A DNA stretch of 64,000 nt, taken from assembly GCF_001264245.1 (NCBI RefSeq), contig NZ_CP011339.1:2418001-2482000 (forward strand), written 5' to 3'. The stretch is from Microcystis panniformis FACHB-1757. GTDB taxonomy: Bacteria; Cyanobacteriota; Cyanobacteriia; Cyanobacteriales; Microcystaceae. Under the pieces are notes generated by a model, which saw nothing but the letters and a program-made list of their open reading frames with translations, made no database searches and was not told where the DNA came from. Of this stretch, positions 24,535-34,383 are shown one piece after another. Position numbers and translations under genes: made by a program. Position 1 is the first letter of the stretch; every line of letters starts with the position of its first letter.

Positions 24535-25178
24535 TTAAGAAGCTGCTATACCTATCCCTAACTCACAGTTATAAATAGCCGCCAACAAGTTAACTCTTAA
24601 ACTATATCTTCGACGACGATTCCGATATTTACAGGATAAGATTTTAAAGATTTTGAGTTTCCTATTTATAGGTTCAATGATAATCCTTTCTTTGGCTAAA
24701 GCCTTGTTATACTCTTTTTCTAACTCTGTTAATTTTCTATTTTTCGATTTCTTTTTCGGTGTATAACTATTACTATGGTATGCAGCTATTCCCTGATAAC
24801 CACTGTCTTCTATGCTGGTAGTTAAAGGATGAAAACGAACTCGACTTTTTTTAAATAAACTAAAATCATGACCTCTACCTTTCCCACAAAAGACACAGAT
24901 AATTTCCTCGGTATTTTGATCAGCTACTAATTGGGATTTTAAAGTATGATAACCTCTTTTACCCCCCAAAAAATCTTTCTGTTTCTTTTTGGGGCGTTCA
25001 ATGGGAGTTTCCGTTACATCCATTACCGTTACGACCGGTATCTCTGCTTGATTTAGTAGAGCTTTTTTTCCTTTTAAACGGAAGTTTCCCGATTGTAAAA
25101 GCATTTTTTCCGTCTTATTTACAATCCGACATATAGTTGATTCTGATAGTTCCCAGCTTGTACCAATGTGAAAATATG
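24535..25178 (-). pseudogene. IS5-family transposase, C-terminal two-thirds
   Basis: Encodes the DDE core with TVMDVTETPIERPKKKQKDF, DSGYQGIAAYHS and the final IEPINRKLKIFKILSCKYRN. In the complete copy the last motif is EHINRKLK, so P replaces H here. The N-terminal part is separated by the ISL3 insertion and continues at 26633-26778. Non-functional. Confidence 0.85.
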
Positions 25179-25359
25179 GGCTCTTCGGGAATTGTTATGC
25201 AAATAATTAACTTAAAATAAAATTCGATGAGAGCAACTACGCTCAAAAGTAGCTGAAATTCATACAGGAAAGGACTTAAGGCACAAATAGGTTAATACCA
25301 AAAGATAGACAATTGAGTTAAGATTTGATATAATAGCCAAAAACGAGATTATTTTACTT

Positions 25360-26574
25360 ATGATACTTGACAAATTTTTGAACCTACAAGGAACCTGTAT
25401 TCAAGGCTATCGACACCTAGAAAATATCGGTATAGTTTTCCAAATCGAATCGAAAAATAAAAAAGCAGTCTGTCCTCGTTGTGGGTTAGAGAGCGATAAA
25501 CTACACCAAAATCATCGACATTTAGTCAAAGATTTACCGCTCTCAGGTCAACCAGTGTACCTACAAGTTAATCGTCGTCAATTTAAGTGCGGTAATTGTC
25601 AGAAACCCTTTAGCGAAGAGTTAGATTTTGTCGCCAAGAAACGAACCTATACGAAAAGACTAGCCGAGAATATACTCGAACAATTAAAATCAGGAGATAT
25701 TTTAAATGTTAGCCGAAGAAATGACGTAACGGAAGAACAGATTCAAAGAATGATAGAGGACATAGCTGAAGAAATTACAGAGACAGACCTATCGAAATTA
25801 AAAAGACTAGGAATTGACGAAATCGCTCTAGTCAAAAGACAAAAAAATTACTGTGCAGTTTTAGTAAATTTAGATACGGGAAAACTAATAGCTATTCTAG
25901 AGAAGCGAACACAAGAAGAATTGAGGGAAACGCTTACAGGGTGGGGAAAAGAGGTGTTAGAGCAAATTGAAGAAGTCAGCATAGATCTTTGGTTGCCCTA
26001 TAAAAATTTGGTGAAAGAATTGATGCCATCGGCCGAGGTAGTCGCCGATAGATTCCATGTAATGAAACAAATTAATCAAGAGTTAGACGAACAGAGAAAA
26101 GCAGAAAAAAGAGCGGTAGAAGCGCAGAAAAATAAAAAACAGAAAGCGGAAAAAGAAGCAAAGCTAGAAGTTTTAAAGCGAAGTAAATATAGCTTGTTAA
26201 AAAATGAAAAAGATTTAACGGAAACCCAAAAAATCAAACTAGAAGCTATCAAAGAAAATTGACCAAATTTGAAAAAGATGCACGAGTTAAAGGAAGAATT
26301 TAGAAAGATTTATGAAACCTCAGAGAATTCGACAGAGGGAATGCTATCCATCTCGGAATGGTTGGCAAAATCCTCCAGTGTTTTTACCAAGAGTTGTCAA
26401 ACAATCCGAAACTGGTTTGGAGAAATCATTAGTTATTTCGAGCGAAGGACAACGAATGGGGTGGTCGAGGGAATCAACAATAAACTTAAACTAATAAAAC
26501 GGAGAGCCTATGGCTTGAGAAACTTTCGGAATTTTTGGGTTAGAAGTATGTTATCTTGGCATCTTGTCTGTTGA
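25360..26574 (+). pseudogene. ISL3 transposase (copy A), nonsense mutation
   Basis: About 405 codons. Zinc-binding head CPRCGLESDKLHQ and QFKCGNCQKPFSE, then the ISL3 DDE domain: LGIDEIALVK, VSIDLWLPYKNL, and the final NGVVEGINNKLKLIKRRAYG. A TGA interrupts the frame at about 26260 (after AIKEN). Copy C at 60451 reads through this site but has a different lesion. Product as written would lack the last catalytic Glu. Confidence 0.88.
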
Positions 26575-26632
26575 TTTAGCATAAAGAGTAACGAAGAGCC
26601 TGTTGATTTAGCATAAAGAGTAACGAAGAGCC
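26569..26632. repeat. Tandem duplication of the ISL3 right terminal repeat
   Basis: Two exact 32-base copies (26569-26600 and 26601-26632) of a unit starting TGTTGATTTAGC and ending AACGAAGAGCC. The related copy C has only one. The target duplication AAAATATG lies after the second unit. Confidence 0.95.
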
Positions 26633-26778
26633 AAAATATGTTCTATATTATCGCCAATATTCTAACGTTACTAAAACTTGTTCTTCTATAGATAGTTTAG
26701 GTTTCGGTCCCCTTTTAGATGGTGAATTAGAGTCGGCTTCAACACTTTTTACTGATTCTACCATCTTTCTATATGTTT

Positions 26779-28023
26779 GGCTCTTCTAGGTTCTGTGTGA
26801 GCATGGTATAATAGTAACACAGAACAGGAGGTGGGTTATGTGGATAAATTTTGATCAACTCCTCGATTTACCAAATGCAACAGTGGTCAATTATCAAAAA
26901 ATTGCTCAGACAATTTTCCTAAAGCTTGCTCTTTTAAATGAAACAATTGAATGTCCGAATTGCCATCAAACCTTAGACAGAATCAATCAGACAGAGTATA
27001 ATCTAGTCAGAGACTTGTCAATATTAGGTAATCCAGTATATTTAGAAGTACCACGCCGTCAGTTTCATTGTCAAAAGTGCCAAAAGTATATCAGCGAAAG
27101 ACTGAGTTTTATGAGATTAAGACAGCATCATACAATTCGCTATGAATCGATGATTTATGAGAGAGTAAAAAATTGTAGCATCGAAGAAATAAGTCGAGAA
27201 GAAGGGTTAGGATGGTCAGAAGTTGAGTTAATATTTAATCACTGTGCTAAAGAACTAGAAAAGGAAGAGTGGGAAGCACCAGAACGAATAAGCTTAGATG
27301 AATTTAGTAACTTAAAAGGACATAAAGATTTCATCACAACGGTCGTAGATATGGACAAGAAAATTTTACTAGATGTGATTAAAGGACATAAGCAAGAAGA
27401 ATTAATGGAAGCCTTAAAAGCACAGCCAGACGCAGTTCGGGAGAAAGTGAAAGAAGTGAGCGTCGATATGTGGTCAGGATTTACAGCAGTGATCAAGGAA
27501 TTATTTCCCAATGCTAAAATCATCTATGACCGTTTTCATGTAATGGCTATCATCAATGACGAGCTTAATAAATTGAGAAAGTTAATGGGGGTGCATGAAA
27601 AAGGATTACCTCATTTATTATGGAAGAATAAAGAGGACTTAAAGGACGAGCAAAAACAACAACTAGAAGTTATTCTGAAAGAACATCCATGCTTAGGAAT
27701 AGCCTGGGAAATGAAAGAAGAAATTAGACAAATTTATCAAAGTAGTAGAACGTTCAGAGGTGCTGAGAGAAAATTGGAAAAATGGATAAGAATAGGCGGG
27801 ATATTATATGAAAGTAGTGCCAGGATGATCCAGAAGCATTTGCCAGGTATTTGTAATTACTTTGAAAATCAGACAACCAACGGATTAATTGAGGGAATGA
27901 ATACCAAAATAAAGCTTATTAAAAGAATGAGTTATGGATTTACCAATTTTGAACATCTTCGACTTAAGCTGTTTGCTTGCTTTAATTCATAACAAAAATT
28001 AACACACGAAAACCAGAAGAGCC
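26779..28023 (+). mobile_element. ISL3-family element B, intact transposase
   Basis: Begins GGCTCTTCTAGGTTCTGTG and ends CACGAAAACCAGAAGAGCC, imperfect inverted repeats of ISL3 type but a different subgroup from A and C. Flanks (ATATGTTT left, AAACCACA right) do not match, so one side was rearranged after insertion: IS5 sequence on the left, IS4 sequence on the right. Confidence 0.9.
26838..27992 (+). CDS. ISL3-family transposase, full length
   Basis: 384 aa with AGGAGGTGG just upstream. Zinc-binding head CPNCHQTLDR and QFHCQKCQKYISE; DDE residues in ISLDEFSNLKG, VSVDMWSGF, and TTNGLIEGMNTKIKLIKRMS. No stop or shift is seen. It is the only intact ISL3 transposase in the window and might also mobilise related ends, though its termini differ from those of the broken copies A and C. 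Confidence 0.92.
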   Translation: MWINFDQLLDLPNATVVNYQKIAQTIFLKLALLNETIECPNCHQTLDRINQTEYNLVRDLSILGNPVYLEVPRRQFHCQKCQKYISERLSFMRLRQHHTIRYESMIYERVKNCSIEEISREEGLGWSEVELIFNHCAKELEKEEWEAPERISLDEFSNLKGHKDFITTVVDMDKKILLDVIKGHKQEELMEALKAQPDAVREKVKEVSVDMWSGFTAVIKELFPNAKIIYDRFHVMAIINDELNKLRKLMGVHEKGLPHLLWKNKEDLKDEQKQQLEVILKEHPCLGIAWEMKEEIRQIYQSSRTFRGAERKLEKWIRIGGILYESSARMIQKHLPGICNYFENQTTNGLIEGMNTKIKLIKRMSYGFTNFEHLRLKLFACFNS

Positions 28024-28242
28024 AAACCACAAGAGTTTCACGTTTAGTTGCGGGAGCTTAAGAAATCTCTGCAAATTCCGTCTTCTACTTTCAAAGGTTA
28101 TCGGTTGCGGGAAAAGAGCGGCCAGTTTCTCTAGTTGGACTATCCGATGACTTTGTAAGAGCAGGATTAGGAGCTGTAAGGTCAAATAGCTCGCCTCGCT
28201 AAGGTTCGCCTGTAAACAAGCCTGATAGAATGAAGGTAACAT
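28024..28242 (-). pseudogene. IS4-family transposase, N-terminal fragment
   Basis: Minus-strand frame beginning MLPSFYQACLQANLSEASYL, then LEKLAALFPQPITFESRRRN and LPQLNVKLLWF, where it stops at the ISL3 element B boundary. This is the head of an IS4-family transposase; the rest is absent. The GC-rich non-coding stretch to about 28330 is probably its left end. Confidence 0.65.
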
Positions 28243-28337
28243 TTTAAAATTTTGAGTGGTTGTCCTAACCACTCTATTTCTTTAGGGGGTCGTTTGGCTA
28301 GACCCCCCGCTCTATCTAGCTTGTAGCCCCTCTGTCA

Positions 28338-28574
28338 CCCCTTGAAGTCATGGCCATGCTCATGGGCTTGTGCCTGCTGGTTTATACTATTGGTCAAAGA
28401 CAACTTCGCCTGAATTTAAAACAGCAGGAGACGGGACTGAAAAATCAGTTGGGTAAGTTAACTGACCAACCAACATTACGCTGGATATTTCAGAACTTTC
28501 AAGGGATTCATCTCCGACCTATTCAAGACAATCAAAAGATTAGCAACTTAACGGATGAGAGGCGCAACATTTGA
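28338..28574 (+). pseudogene. IS1634-family transposase, C-terminal part
   Basis: Reads LEVMAMLMGLCLLVYTIGQR then PTLRWIFQNFQGIHL and NLTDERRNI, the usual C-terminal end of IS1634 transposases. Together with the N-terminal part at 23612-24000 it brackets the nested elements: one IS1634 copy probably split by later insertions, with its middle deleted. Confidence 0.7.
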
Positions 28575-28639
28575 TTTTTTCCCAAACCTTGCCAGGAATA
28601 TTATCTCTTATCTTGACCAGATGGATTGACTTCCAGGGG

Positions 28640-28686
28640 TGACAAAACAAAGCGAGCAACTGGAACATCTCCCCCTAGATGTTATA
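28640..28686. repeat. IS-end segment shared (inverted) with 60218-60268
   Basis: About 47 bases (GACAAAACAAAGCGAGCAAC and onwards to CCTAGATGTTA) are repeated in reverse complement just before ISL3 copy C. It encodes KQSEQLEHLPLDV in both places and is probably debris of one IS family. Confidence 0.7.
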
Positions 28687-29633
28687 GTCATTTCAAATAA
28701 GTGTGAGACGAGGTAAAAATAAGGTAAAATAAAGGGAAACGAGCAACCCATACAGAAAAATGTCTTATAGCCTAGACTTGAGAAAAAAAGTAATCGATTA
28801 TGTAGAGAATGGGGGAAGCATAACCAAAGCCGCCGCTCTATTTAATATAGGAAGAGCGACGATATATAGATGGCTAGGTAGGGAAAAACTGGAAGCAACA
28901 AAGGTAAAACACCGTCAGAGAAAGCTGGACTGGAAAGCACTGTCAAAAGATGTCCAAGAAAATCCCGAGGCAAGATTAAGAGACAGAGCCGAGAAATTTG
29001 GAGTGAGACCAAGTGCCATTTGCTATGCCTTAAAAAAAATGAAAATTACCAGAAAAAAGAAGGGACTTCGTTATAGAGAAAGAAACCGAGAAGAAAGAAT
29101 GAAATACTACAGAGTGCTGAGAGAATTGATTAAAATATATGGAAGTGAAAGCCTTGTATTCATTGATGAGTCAGGGTTTGAAGAATTTCAAGCCTGCCTT
29201 TATGCTTGGTCAAAAAAAGGGAAGAAAGTATTGGGAGATAGACAAGGAAAACGAGGAAAAAGAGAAACCCTTGTCGCTGGGAGAAGAAAGGGAAAAAAAG
29301 ACTTTATTGCACCGATGGTATTTACGAGAAGCCTGAATGCCGAAGGTTTTGAAGGGTGGTTATCTTTATATTTATTGCCCTCTCGCGCCCATAACATCAG
29401 TATTAATTATGGATAATGCACCAATTCATCGGAAGACAGTCATTAAACAACTGCTAGAAGAAGCAGGTCATCAGGTCGTGTTTTTGCCAAAATACTATCC
29501 TGATTTAAATAATATCGAACATGATTTTAGTGCATTAAAGAGGGCAAGAATGTATGCTCCTGTGGGGACACCCCTTGATGAAATTATTCGTACTTATTGT
29601 GTCGCCTAGTGTCTCGTTCTTATTTGAAATAAC
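28687..29633 (+). mobile_element. IS630-family element
   Basis: Ends GTCATTTCAAATAAG and, inverted, GTTATTTCAAATAAG, extending into GAGAC on both sides. It contains one transposase in two overlapping frames. I could not confirm a clean TA duplication: the right flank is a TGATAACTGATAAC tract found elsewhere in intergenic DNA. Confidence 0.85.
28760..29609 (+). pseudogene. IS630-family transposase, in two frames
   Basis: N-terminal helix-turn-helix (MSYSLDLRKKVIDYVENGGS, GRATIYRWLGREKLEA) and first Asp in LVFIDESGFEEF lie in frame one (stop 29414-29416). The second Asp (VLIMDNAPIHRK) and Glu (YYPDLNNIEHDFSALKRARM) lie in the +1 frame to 29609. The switch is near 29385 in a TCTC stretch; loss of two bases or a programmed shift are both possible, since several IS630 elements use frameshifting. 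Confidence 0.8.
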
Positions 29634-29658
29634 TGATAACTGATAACTGATAATCGAT

Positions 29659-31163
29659 TTAGCGTTTGCGTTTGAGTAATTTAGAAATGCGTCGATTGTA
29701 CCGCAACCAACGCCAAATTTTAATAACTAATTCCTCTACCCATAAAATAATCGCATCTAATCCCTCTAAAATCCGCTCTAAGGGGTGTTTAACGTAGCCG
29801 ACGGGGGTTGATTCGGTTTCTAACCATTCCTCGTTAATTGGTTGAATTATCTCCTTAGCATAGCGGGGATCTAATTGGGCGGCGGGGGGGATTCTCCCAG
29901 AGTAATTTCAGCGGCGGCCGGGGGGATTTTTTGTAAAGATTTATTTTGTTTTCCTTGACTAAAAGCTTTTTCTGTGCTAAGGGGCTGGGTTGGGGTGACT
30001 GGGGACTGGGGAAGGGGATAAGCGGGATTAAGGCGGGGTTTTTCGGAGTCTTGGGGAGAAATAGCCAAGATATCGGCGGATTCTAGCCAAGGTTGCTCGC
30101 TGACGGCGGAAAATGTCAGGGATTGGCGAGAGGAAAAGAAGTGATCGATCGCCGCTTGGATGAGTTTGCCGAGCGTGAAGGGATCCGCTTGGGTTTGTTT
30201 TTCTAGCCAATCTTGGAGACGTTGCTTGAAGGTGATCAGCAGAGAATTAGGAAGACTTAGGGGATATTTTGCCGATAAAGCGGGTGAATCAGCACTATGT
30301 TCTAAATTATTCTTCTCTTTTGCCCAGAAATGCTCGATCGCCGCATAAATTAACCAATAAAGGTGCCAGAGATAGGAGGAATTTTTCTCGAGAGTCGGGG
30401 ACTGGTTAAGGAGATCGGAAGGGGGGTTAGAGGTGTGGCTCAAACTGCCTGGGATTGCGGGGGAGATAGGGAGAAATTTAGCCTCGAAAATCGCTAATTT
30501 TTCGTCAATGACTTCTAAAATCGCTTGAGAATTTAAATTAGGCAGTGGTAAGGAGGGTGGTGTCGGGGTTTTGACAAGATGGGATTCTTGGAATAGATTT
30601 ATGGCGATCGCTATCTGTCCCTGTTGTTCCCAGCGTAGTAGGTTCCAAAACCAACGGATCGGAGGCAAGACAGAATTTTTATCGGTAAAATTTGGTAATA
30701 AAGGCGGATATTGAGGATTTAATCGCTTAATTCTCCGTTTTTCGAGGGCGTAGTTAGCCAGTGCCGTCCTAATTTGTTTTTCTATTTGTCTTTGGGTTTG
30801 ATTATCGGTGATTTTAACAGTCTGGTGATCGTTAGTGACGAAAACTAAAGCTTGATCCTCTAGATCGGCTGCTATGCCAATAAATGCCGTTTCTTGGTCG
30901 GATAAGCTCTGGAGAAATTCCGCAATCGCATCCGTCCCATCTTTGCTGGGGGGTGATAATTGTTTCTGGAGACTGTTCCCCAATTGATTAGCCGTCATCC
31001 GCAGGGATTGTACCAGCAAATAGACGGGATAGATGGCTATTTGCAAGGCAACAGCGATCGCATTTTGACCGCGACGGGAAACGCGGCCGAGGTTATCTTT
31101 CAGACGGATCAAGCGACGGTTGATCAGGTTGAACAGTCGGCTTTTATAGGGATCGGCAGCCAT
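29659..31163 (-). pseudogene. Conserved cyanobacterial membrane-associated protein, frameshifted near the C-terminus
   Basis: The main frame gives 430 aa (MAADPYKSRLFNLINRRLIR; AIAVALQIAIYPVYLLVQSL, a probable membrane helix) and stops after GESPPPPN at 29871. Adding one base to the G7 run at 29884-29890 continues the protein as PPAAQLDPRYAKEIIQPIN, then TPVGYVKHPLERILEGLDAI and IWRWLRYNRRISKLLKRKR, stop at 29659-29661, giving about 505 aa. The continuation, with its amphipathic and basic end, matches what I remember of the family's C-terminus. Function unknown. Confidence 0.75.
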
Positions 31164-31290
31164 GGATTTTGGGCGATAACATCTTCAATTACACTATCCT
31201 ATTGTGCAAGGGCGGGATAAAAAAATTTTTTGCCAAAACCCTTGACTCCCAGAAAGATTATTGTTATATTTAAAAAGGTCTGAAATCCAA

Positions 31291-31363
31291 GCCCCCATCG
31301 TCTAGTGGCCTAGGACACCTCCCTTTCACGGAGGCGACAGGGATTCGAATTCCCTTGGGGGTA
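31291..31363 (+). tRNA. trnE: tRNA-Glu (anticodon TTC)
   Basis: 73 nt cloverleaf: acceptor stem GCCCCCA with TGGGGGT (G1:U72), anticodon stem CCTCC/GGAGG around CTTTCAC, T-arm with TTCGAAT, discriminator A; CCA not encoded. In cyanobacteria this tRNA also supplies glutamyl-tRNA for 5-aminolevulinate synthesis, the pathway of hemB. It is overlapped in antisense by the sensor-kinase gene. Confidence 0.96.
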
Positions 31364-32728
31364 TGAAAAGAAGTCAGAGGAAGCTTCTGACTTTTCGGTT
31401 TTTTTCTCCCGTTGATGGCTTTTTGGTAGGGTGACGGTGAAAATTGTTCCTCGATCGATCTGACTTTCGACGCTAATTTGTCCATGATGACTGAGGGTAA
31501 TCGCTAAAGCGATCGCTAATCCTAATCCTGTTCCCCCGGAAGTGGCGGAATTTTGTCGCGCAGGATCGAGACGATAAAAGCGATCAAAAATATGGGATAA
31601 GGCAGCCTCGGGAATACCGATTCCGTTATCTTTGACGCGTACCAGTAACACCGATTGTCGATCGCGTTTACTTTTTTCCAATTCCACTGCCACATTTTTA
31701 GGCTCAGATTCGGGCAAAAAAGCGTGTTTTAGGGCATTAGAAATTAAATTTGTGAATAAACGAGCTAATTGATCCCAATCTCCCTCCATAGTAAACATTT
31801 CATCGCTATAGGAAAAATCCTCTTGGTCCGGTTCCACAATCGACAAAGAAAGGCAAATTCCCTGCTTATCGGCGATTAAACGCTGTTCTTCCACCACTTC
31901 CATCAATAAAGCATCCAAAGGTACAGCTTGCTCGATCGGTTGGACGATGCCACTATCAGAACGGGCTAAAAAGAGCAGATCATTGACTAAATTGCCCAAT
32001 CTTTCCGTTAAACGCTCGATCACCCGCAAGCGTTGATCGCCAGTTTGGGGATAAGCGATCGCCATTTGCACGTTAGTTTGGATAGTGGCGATCGGATTGC
32101 GTAATTCATGGGAAGCATCGGCGGTAAATTGTTTTAAACTCTGATAGGACTCTTTTACCGGTTGAATGGCTAAACCGGACAAAAACCAACCAATCCCGGC
32201 GACACTGGCAATCATCAGGCAAATTCCGACGATTAAATCCAATAATAGCTGTCTAATTGGTTTTGTCACCTCAAACCAAGGATGACTTACCCGCAGATAT
32301 CCCAAAACATAATGATGGATTTCCACCCTTTCGGTTATTTGTCGCAGCAGACGATTATCGGATAAGCGAATAGTTTCCCCCTGACGGTGGGGATGGAGGG
32401 GAATATCTAAAGATTCGGCCAGAGTTGACCAAACTAGATTACCTTGGGGATCGAACCATTCCAAATCTATATGATCGTCCTCGACGGATTTACCCTGACT
32501 GGGAAAACTTGCGAGGGGATCGACGCGATAACGTCCTTGGTTCGGGGGAATCGATTCGATCACGAGGGAACGATTTACCACCTCAATGATGTGTTTGAGG
32601 GTATCATCAATGCGATCCACTAGGGTATGCCGCACATAAAAATACATTCCCGTAGCGAGAAAAAGCAGTAGTATGGCAGTGACAACAGTGTACCATAAGG
32701 CTAAACGGCGGCGAGTGGCTTGGAACAC
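31310..32728 (-). CDS. Membrane sensor histidine kinase
   Basis: 472 aa. First transmembrane helix about residues 12-31, a periplasmic domain of about 130 residues, second helix about 162-186, then the HisKA dimerisation helix with phospho-acceptor H207 (ADASHELRNPI) and the ATPase domain: N-box NLISNALKH, G1 DNGIGIP, F-box FDRFYRLD, G2 GGTGLGLAIA. The start MFQATRRRLALWYTVVTAIL resembles cyanobacterial RppB/NrsS-type kinases. No response regulator is adjacent. The last 17 codons and stop run through the antisense of tRNA-Glu, giving a tail (SYPQGNSNPCRLREREVS) unlikely to be functional. Confidence 0.9.
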   Translation of the reverse strand: MFQATRRRLALWYTVVTAILLLFLATGMYFYVRHTLVDRIDDTLKHIIEVVNRSLVIESIPPNQGRYRVDPLASFPSQGKSVEDDHIDLEWFDPQGNLVWSTLAESLDIPLHPHRQGETIRLSDNRLLRQITERVEIHHYVLGYLRVSHPWFEVTKPIRQLLLDLIVGICLMIASVAGIGWFLSGLAIQPVKESYQSLKQFTADASHELRNPIATIQTNVQMAIAYPQTGDQRLRVIERLTERLGNLVNDLLFLARSDSGIVQPIEQAVPLDALLMEVVEEQRLIADKQGICLSLSIVEPDQEDFSYSDEMFTMEGDWDQLARLFTNLISNALKHAFLPESEPKNVAVELEKSKRDRQSVLLVRVKDNGIGIPEAALSHIFDRFYRLDPARQNSATSGGTGLGLAIALAITLSHHGQISVESQIDRGTIFTVTLPKSHQREKKTEKSEASSDFFSYPQGNSNPCRLREREVS

Positions 32729-33051
32729 CGATAATCTATGGATTGGCTAGAGATTTTTAGGGCAATGTATCCTATTTTACAGCTTATTTGAGCGATTTAT
32801 TATTGGAGAATAAATTATTTTTAGCCATAGGGAAAAACTGACGGTTGCCAAGAATAGCTAGACTTGAAGGCTCATAGTCCTTAAAAATTGCTGCTAACAA
32901 AAGTATTTTTAGATACATTCTTCTCAATAATTGTTTGAGTAGAACTACAAAAGCAGCCAAAGTGAATTATATTTAACCCTATGGCAACAAGGCTGACAGG
33001 AACGGCTAAAAATATTTTTGAGCTTATTTGAATTAATCACAACTATAAATA
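32729..33051. other. Divergent intergenic region
   Basis: AT-rich, 323 bp between the kinase and the EVE gene, which point away from each other; both promoters must lie here. I see no repeat, RNA gene or small reading frame. Confidence 0.5.
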
Positions 33052-33525
33052 ATGATGAATTTAAATTATTGGTTAATGAAATCGGAACCCGATGTCTATA
33101 GTATCGGGGATTTAAAAAAAGATGGTCAAACTATTTGGGAGGGAGTGCGAAATTATCAAGCGCGCAATTTTCTCCGTCAGATGAAGCGGGGAGATTTAGC
33201 CTTTTTTTATCATTCTAATACGACCCCGCCGGGGATTGTCGGCTTGATGCGCGTAGTGGAAACCGATATGATCGATCCGACACAATTTGATCGCAATAGT
33301 CCCTACTATGATTCTAAAGCCTCCCTGGATTGCCCGCGCTGGTGGACGGTTAAAGTTGAGTTCGATCGCCTTTTTCCCCAACTGCTGCCCCTGGGAATTT
33401 TAAAACAAAATTTTACCGCCGATGAATTATTATTAGTAAGGACAGGAAATCGTCTGTCAGTGATGCCTGTCAATCAAGCGATCGCAACAAAAATTCTCGC
33501 TTTAGTCGCTCGTCAAGGAGTATAA
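33052..33525 (+). CDS. EVE domain protein (modified-base reader)
   Basis: 157 aa. The EVE/PUA-like fold is visible: YWLMKSEPDVYSIGDLKKDG, TIWEGVRNYQARNFLRQMKR, GDLAFFYHSNTTPPGIVGLM, CPRWWTVKVEF. EVE domains bind modified bases in DNA or RNA in an aromatic cage. Next gene starts three bases after its stop, so the two form an operon. Confidence 0.9.
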   Translation: MMNLNYWLMKSEPDVYSIGDLKKDGQTIWEGVRNYQARNFLRQMKRGDLAFFYHSNTTPPGIVGLMRVVETDMIDPTQFDRNSPYYDSKASLDCPRWWTVKVEFDRLFPQLLPLGILKQNFTADELLLVRTGNRLSVMPVNQAIATKILALVARQGV

Positions 33526-33528
33526 ACT

Positions 33529-34383
33529 GTGAACCAGAAAGATGCTATTAATTTACTTTCCCTGATTGGGGGATTATTGGTCACTATTGTCATTTTAGCG
33601 GCCTTTAATGCCTATGTGATCATCACCCCCGGACAAGCGGGAGTTTTAAGTGTTTTAGGAAAGGCTAAAGACGGGGTTTTATTGGAGGGATTGCACTTTA
33701 AACCTCCCTTTGTTTCTAGTGTCGATATCTACGATGTTACGGTGCAAAAATTTGAAGTTCCCGCCCAAAGTTCCACTAAAGATTTACAGGATTTATCTGC
33801 TAGTTTTGCGATTAATTTTCGTCTCGATCCGACTCAAGTAGTGGCGATTAGAAGAACCCAAGGCACCCTACAAAATATTGTCGCTAAAATTATCGCCCCT
33901 CAAACCCAAGAATCCTTTAAAATTGCCGCCGCTAAAAGAACAGTAGAGGAGGCAATTACTCGACGCAGTGAGTTAAAAGAAGACTTTGATAATGCCCTAT
34001 CGACTCGGTTAGAAAAGTATGGTATTCTAGTCTTAGATACCAGTGTGGTAGATTTGAATTTTTCTCCAGAATTTGCCCGGGCCGTCGAAGATAAACAAAT
34101 CGCAGAACAACGCGCCCAAAGAGCCGTTTATATCACCCAAGAAGCAGAACAACAGGCCCAGGCAGAAATTAATCGCGCTAAAGGGAAAGCTGAGGCACAA
34201 AGACTATTAGCAGAAACTTTAAAAGAACAGGGAGGAGGATTGGTTTTACAGAAAGAAGCGATTGAAGCTTGGCGCGAAGGTGGGGCGCAAATGCCCCGGG
34301 TTTTAGTCATGGATGGAGCGGGAAAAAATAGCGTACCATTTTTATTTAATTATAGTGATTCTTTTTCAGAAAATACCCCCTAA
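33529..34383 (+). CDS. Prohibitin-like SPFH/Band 7 protein
   Basis: 284 aa with a GTG start, preceded by AAGGAG. One N-terminal transmembrane helix (LLSLIGGLLVTIVILAAFNA), the SPFH domain (ITPGQAGVLSVLGKAKDGVL), then a long Ala/Gln/Glu-rich coiled coil (AEQRAQRAVYITQEAEQQAQ). Such proteins assemble into membrane rings acting as scaffolds for proteases or other enzymes. Operon with the EVE gene. Confidence 0.92.
   Translation: MNQKDAINLLSLIGGLLVTIVILAAFNAYVIITPGQAGVLSVLGKAKDGVLLEGLHFKPPFVSSVDIYDVTVQKFEVPAQSSTKDLQDLSASFAINFRLDPTQVVAIRRTQGTLQNIVAKIIAPQTQESFKIAAAKRTVEEAITRRSELKEDFDNALSTRLEKYGILVLDTSVVDLNFSPEFARAVEDKQIAEQRAQRAVYITQEAEQQAQAEINRAKGKAEAQRLLAETLKEQGGGLVLQKEAIEAWREGGAQMPRVLVMDGAGKNSVPFLFNYSDSFSENTP

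Larger units (their letters stand above)
25179..26632 (+). mobile_element. ISL3-family element A with 8-bp target duplication
   Basis: Begins GGCTCTTCGGGAATTG and ends GTAACGAAGAGCC. AAAATATG flanks both sides (25171-25178, 26633-26640). The right terminal repeat is present twice in tandem, and the duplication of the target follows the outer copy. The transposase has an internal stop. Confidence 0.93.
24001..26778 (-). mobile_element. IS5-family element, interrupted and truncated
   Basis: The left end GAACTCTTGCAAATTAATTA follows a TA (23999-24000). Sequence parallels the complete copy at 34744-35960, but is interrupted by a MITE at 24030, another at 24210 and an ISL3 element at 25179, and is cut by a second ISL3 element at 26779, so the right end is missing. 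Confidence 0.85.

Noticed and set aside
28687..29633. A TA target duplication for the IS630 element
   Set aside because: The left flank has TA but the right flank does not match; I therefore do not claim a target duplication.
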